From Dyadobacter sp. CY356 (GTDB lineage Bacteria > Bacteroidota > Bacteroidia > Cytophagales > Spirosomataceae), in contig NZ_JAJTSZ010000010.1 of the NCBI RefSeq assembly GCF_021440195.1, forward strand, positions 62,001 through 126,000: 64,000 nucleotides of DNA. Reading direction: 5' to 3'. The notes under the pieces are model-generated. The model did not search any database. It was not told the origin of the DNA and was given only the letters and a program-made list of their open reading frames with translations. A program made the translations under genes and the position numbers. Positions 61,028-64,000 of this stretch are shown piece by piece. How positions within the stretch are numbered: position 1 is the first letter of the stretch; each line of letters opens with the position of its first letter.

Positions 61028-63793
61028 ATGGAAAACATGGTTTACAGATTTTACTTTTTGATAGCAATTTTGCTGTTTTCAATTTCCGCATCTGCCGGAT
61101 CTTTAAAAGGGAAGCTACTAGAAGCAGCTACCGGCCAGCCCGCACTTGGCGTAGTGGTAATGATCGAAGGAACAAACTTTCAAGATGTATCAGGACTAGA
61201 TGGAAGTTTCGCGATTGAAAATATTACAGAGGGAAATTACAAGCTGGTTGTAAGACATATTTCTTATCAGACCTTAATAAAAGACATTACCATAACCCAG
61301 ACTCAGAAGCTGCAACTGGATATATTTCTGGAATCTGCCAGTGATAAGATGCTTAATGAAGTCGCCGTGATCGGAAAAAGAGATAACACGACCGATCAGG
61401 CGGCCAGATCTATGGAACGCAGTGCGAGCCAGGTTATGAATATTGTCTCAGCCAAAACAATACAGATTTCGCCGGATCTTACGGTGGCAAATGTAATCCA
61501 GAGAATGTCCGGAGTTTCTATTGAAAGAAACAGCAATGGCGACGGGCAGTATGCGATATTACGTGGGATGGACAAGCGGTATAACTACACGCTCGTAAAC
61601 GGTGTGAAAATTCCAAGTCCGGATAACAAATACCGGTATGCTCCTTTGGATATTTTTCCTTCGGATTTGCTGGACCGGCTTGAAGTATACAAAGCCCTGA
61701 CACCATCGATGGAAGCAGATGCTATCGGTGGTGCCGTGAACCTGGTGATGAAAGATGCACCCGACCGGTTTATGTTGTCGGCCAATGTTTCCAGCGGGTA
61801 TAGTGAGCTTTTCATGCAGCGTGATTTTAAAAGTTACGATTATAAAAATATTCAGTCCAAATCGCCTTATGAAAAAAACGGAAACCAGTATAACGCGACA
61901 CCTTCTGATTTTTCCAAAGCACCTTTGCAATACAGCTCAAAGGCACCATCGCCAAATCTGCTGGGAAGTCTTGCTATCGGGAACCGTTATTTTGACCGGA
62001 AATTAGGTGTTCTTCTTGCAGGAAGTTATCAGAATACTTACCGTGGAAGCAATAGTTTATTTTTTGATTCTGAAACGGTTGATACGCTGAGAGGAGAAAC
62101 GCTTACCAAACGAAATGAAAGACAATATTCTGAACAGCAGACCCGCTACGGTCTTCATTCCAAACTGGATTTCAGGATCAATGACCGGAACAAAATCCAG
62201 TTCTACAACGCCTTGATGAGCCTGACGAATGTCCAGGTCAGAGATGTGAAATCAACCCAGCTGACGATCGGTGGTTATGATCCGGTTCTTGGTAATGCAA
62301 CGCTGGGTTATTCCCCACGCTCACGCCTGACCCGTCAGAAGATTTTCAACAGCACTTTACAGGGAAAACATCAGCTGACTGAACATTGGGGTCTGGACTG
62401 GTCCGCAGTATATTCAAAGGCGACCAATGAAGTTCCTGATAATGTAACGATTCCACTTTTGGGAATCCGGGAAAATTTTGTTGACAAGCCTACTACGGTA
62501 GAGGATGCAAGCAGAAGATGGGAGCATAATTCGGATCGTGATCTGGCCGGATATCTGAATGTCAGCTACAAACAGACCGTGGGATCAACTGATCTGGAAT
62601 GGATGGCCGGAGGACTTTTCAGGGATAAAAAACGTTCGAATTTTTATAATAATTATCAGTTAAGGCCGGCCAATCTTTTTGCGGAATATGGGGTTGATTT
62701 CAACAATTATTCAGAGATAAATTTTACCATCCAGAATCCAAGAGGCTCCGTTGCTACTGCCCTTAATTATGACGCAACCGAAAAAATCAAAGCCGGATAC
62801 TTTCAGTTAAAAGCAGAGTCTGCCATGCTTGAAGTTTTGGGTGGAGTTCGTGTAGAAGCAACTGATCAGGGATATTCCATGCTGTTTCCGATAGGTGAGG
62901 ACAGGCCAACGGGCAGCCAGGTTTATACTGATATTTTGCCAAGCCTTCATTTGAAATACAAAACTGGTGGTAATGTCAATATGCGCGCTTCCTATTTCCG
63001 CTCGCTCAACAGACCTGGTTTCTTTGAAATTGTGCCATATCGTATTGTAAACGAAGAATATCAGGAGCGTGGAAATGCTGATTTGCAAAGAGCAATCGCT
63101 GATAACATTGATCTTCGTTATGAGCTTTTTTCCAAACCTTCCGAGCAGTTTATGGTCGGTCTTTTCTACAAACATATCAAAAACCCGATTGAGTATACTT
63201 TGCAAAAAGACGTGATCCGTGGCCAGGATATATATTACTCTCCGGGAAATTTTGGAAACGCCAATAACTACGGACTAGAACTGGATTTTATCAAGTACAT
63301 CAAAATGTTTGGTGTCAAAGCAAATTATACCTACACCCATTCGCAAATCACCACGCCAAAATCCAAACGAATCCGTAATGAAAGTGGTGATCTTGAAACA
63401 ATCAGCGTTGAGCAATCCAGACCGCTTTACGGGCAATCAGCGCATGTAGCAAATCTTTCTCTCTTGTTCAAAAACGCGAAAAAAGGGATTGATGCGCAAT
63501 TGGCAGGAGGTTTCACCGGAGAGCGGATCAATACAGTTTCACAATTTCTGGATAATGATCTTTGGCAAAAAGGCTTTGTCCAGCTGGATGCATCTTTTGA
63601 AAAAACACTTAAAAACGGGCTGGGGATTTTCGTAAAAGCCAATAACCTTCTCAACACGCCCATGGAAGTTTTTATGAAAAATTTCAGTGCTGCAAACAAA
63701 GATGTTGCTGATCAAAACAGCCAGAAAACAACCCTGATGCGCCGCGATTATTACCAGCGGTCTTACCTGATCGGAATACGTTACAAATTCTAA
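61028..63793 (+). CDS. TonB-dependent receptor with carboxypeptidase-regulatory-like domain
   Basis: A 921-residue outer-membrane receptor. A signal peptide (FYFLIAILLFSISASAGS) is followed by a carboxypeptidase-regulatory-like domain (about 26-105, GKLLEAATGQPALGVVVM), a plug (about 125-240) with NVIQRMSGVSIERNSNGDG, ILRGMDKRYNYTLVNG and EADAIGGAVNLVMKDAPD, and a barrel ending in SYLIGIRYKF. It lacks the SusC signature and a SusD partner, so it belongs to the siderophore/metal/peptide-type receptors. The start could be ATG 61028 or ATG 61037. A lipoprotein gene follows after 38 bp; the TPR regulator is upstream. Confidence 0.92.
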   Translation: MENMVYRFYFLIAILLFSISASAGSLKGKLLEAATGQPALGVVVMIEGTNFQDVSGLDGSFAIENITEGNYKLVVRHISYQTLIKDITITQTQKLQLDIFLESASDKMLNEVAVIGKRDNTTDQAARSMERSASQVMNIVSAKTIQISPDLTVANVIQRMSGVSIERNSNGDGQYAILRGMDKRYNYTLVNGVKIPSPDNKYRYAPLDIFPSDLLDRLEVYKALTPSMEADAIGGAVNLVMKDAPDRFMLSANVSSGYSELFMQRDFKSYDYKNIQSKSPYEKNGNQYNATPSDFSKAPLQYSSKAPSPNLLGSLAIGNRYFDRKLGVLLAGSYQNTYRGSNSLFFDSETVDTLRGETLTKRNERQYSEQQTRYGLHSKLDFRINDRNKIQFYNALMSLTNVQVRDVKSTQLTIGGYDPVLGNATLGYSPRSRLTRQKIFNSTLQGKHQLTEHWGLDWSAVYSKATNEVPDNVTIPLLGIRENFVDKPTTVEDASRRWEHNSDRDLAGYLNVSYKQTVGSTDLEWMAGGLFRDKKRSNFYNNYQLRPANLFAEYGVDFNNYSEINFTIQNPRGSVATALNYDATEKIKAGYFQLKAESAMLEVLGGVRVEATDQGYSMLFPIGEDRPTGSQVYTDILPSLHLKYKTGGNVNMRASYFRSLNRPGFFEIVPYRIVNEEYQERGNADLQRAIADNIDLRYELFSKPSEQFMVGLFYKHIKNPIEYTLQKDVIRGQDIYYSPGNFGNANNYGLELDFIKYIKMFGVKANYTYTHSQITTPKSKRIRNESGDLETISVEQSRPLYGQSAHVANLSLLFKNAKKGIDAQLAGGFTGERINTVSQFLDNDLWQKGFVQLDASFEKTLKNGLGIFVKANNLLNTPMEVFMKNFSAANKDVADQNSQKTTLMRRDYYQRSYLIGIRYKF

Positions 63794-63831
63794 AACTTTT
63801 TATAAAAATTAATTATCAATCTCGAATTCAA

Positions 63832-64000
63832 ATGAAAAATCTATTTATTTCTTGCGCACTGGCTATGTTGGCCCTGGCATCTTGTAGTGACGACAGTGAG
63901 GATACTGCACCGGTAATTGATGTACCGGTAGTGCAGGAATCCGTTGCAGGTGAAGTTTCGGGTGTCTGGACCAAAGGCGGCACTTACAAAATCACCGGCC
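63832..64000 (+). CDS. Lipoprotein of unknown function (truncated by the window end)
   Basis: Only the first 56 codons are inside the window. A signal peptide with lipobox ALASCSDDSE (Cys about 18) is followed by an acidic linker (EDTAPVIDVPVVQE) and then VSGVWTKGGTYKITG, which runs off the end. It starts 38 bp after the TonB receptor gene and is probably its cotranscribed partner lipoprotein on the cell surface. Confidence 0.8.
   Translation, partial: MKNLFISCALAMLALASCSDDSEDTAPVIDVPVVQESVAGEVSGVWTKGGTYKITG

Noticed and set aside
1..64000. Mobile elements, CRISPR arrays, tRNA genes and phage genes
   Set aside because: No transposase, integrase, regular spaced repeats or tRNA-like sequences were seen when reading both strands.

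Overview
The window looks like chromosomal DNA of a Gram-negative Bacteroidota, most likely Cytophagales close to Dyadobacter/Spirosomataceae. This is inferred from a SusC/SusD pair driven by a hybrid two-component regulator, a type IX secretion C-terminal tail, many lipoproteins, Bacteroidota-type promoter boxes (TAnnTTTG) and moderate GC. The genus is a guess from family resemblance, not a search result. No insertion sequence, phage, CRISPR array, tRNA or rRNA was seen.

Layout. 1-2.3 kb: SnoaL-like protein, an azoreductase divergent from an HxlR regulator, and a small secreted protein. 2.4-4.9 kb: AEC carrier overlapping an FAD/NAD(P)-binding protein. 5.1-10.2 kb (minus strand): a compact locus of OmpR-type two-component system, MFS permease, DUF486 membrane protein and two paralogous envelope proteins that each carry two copies of a domain with an [F/L]P[P/A]H motif. 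10.4-24.2 kb: a polysaccharide-utilisation region (hybrid sensor, SusC, SusD, GH30 lipoprotein, KAS III-like enzyme, sugar MFS). 24.5-26.8 kb: small proteins of the kind often linked to stress (DUF4385, PA2169 four-helix bundle, half-size EamA, YtxH). 27.4-31.3 kb: a giant internally duplicated beta-helix protein for type IX secretion. 31.7-36.5 kb: a periplasmic PaoABC-type molybdenum aldehyde oxidoreductase and an AraC regulator. 36.6-40.1 kb: M43 metalloprotease lipoprotein, beta-barrel and zinc alcohol dehydrogenase. 40.4-46.2 kb: phytase-like esterase divergent from a PhoX-like lipoprotein, an imelysin-like/di-haem peroxidase fusion and a metallophosphoesterase. 46.5-52.2 kb: orphan secreted protein, small ABC transporter, SDR and AraC regulator. 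52.3-55.9 kb: a copper-type MbnP/MbnH locus with a CDGKC membrane protein and a CDACGC barrel protein. 56-58.6 kb: LtaS-like sulfatase and a small membrane protein. 58.65-58.85 kb: a strongly structured non-coding segment. 59.1-64 kb: TPR/HTH membrane regulator, TonB-dependent receptor and the start of a lipoprotein cut by the window edge.

The parts most worth attention are the PPH-domain/two-component/MFS locus, the MbnPH locus with its two extra cysteine-motif proteins, the imelysin-peroxidase fusion among phosphatases, and the structured RNA candidate near 58.7 kb.
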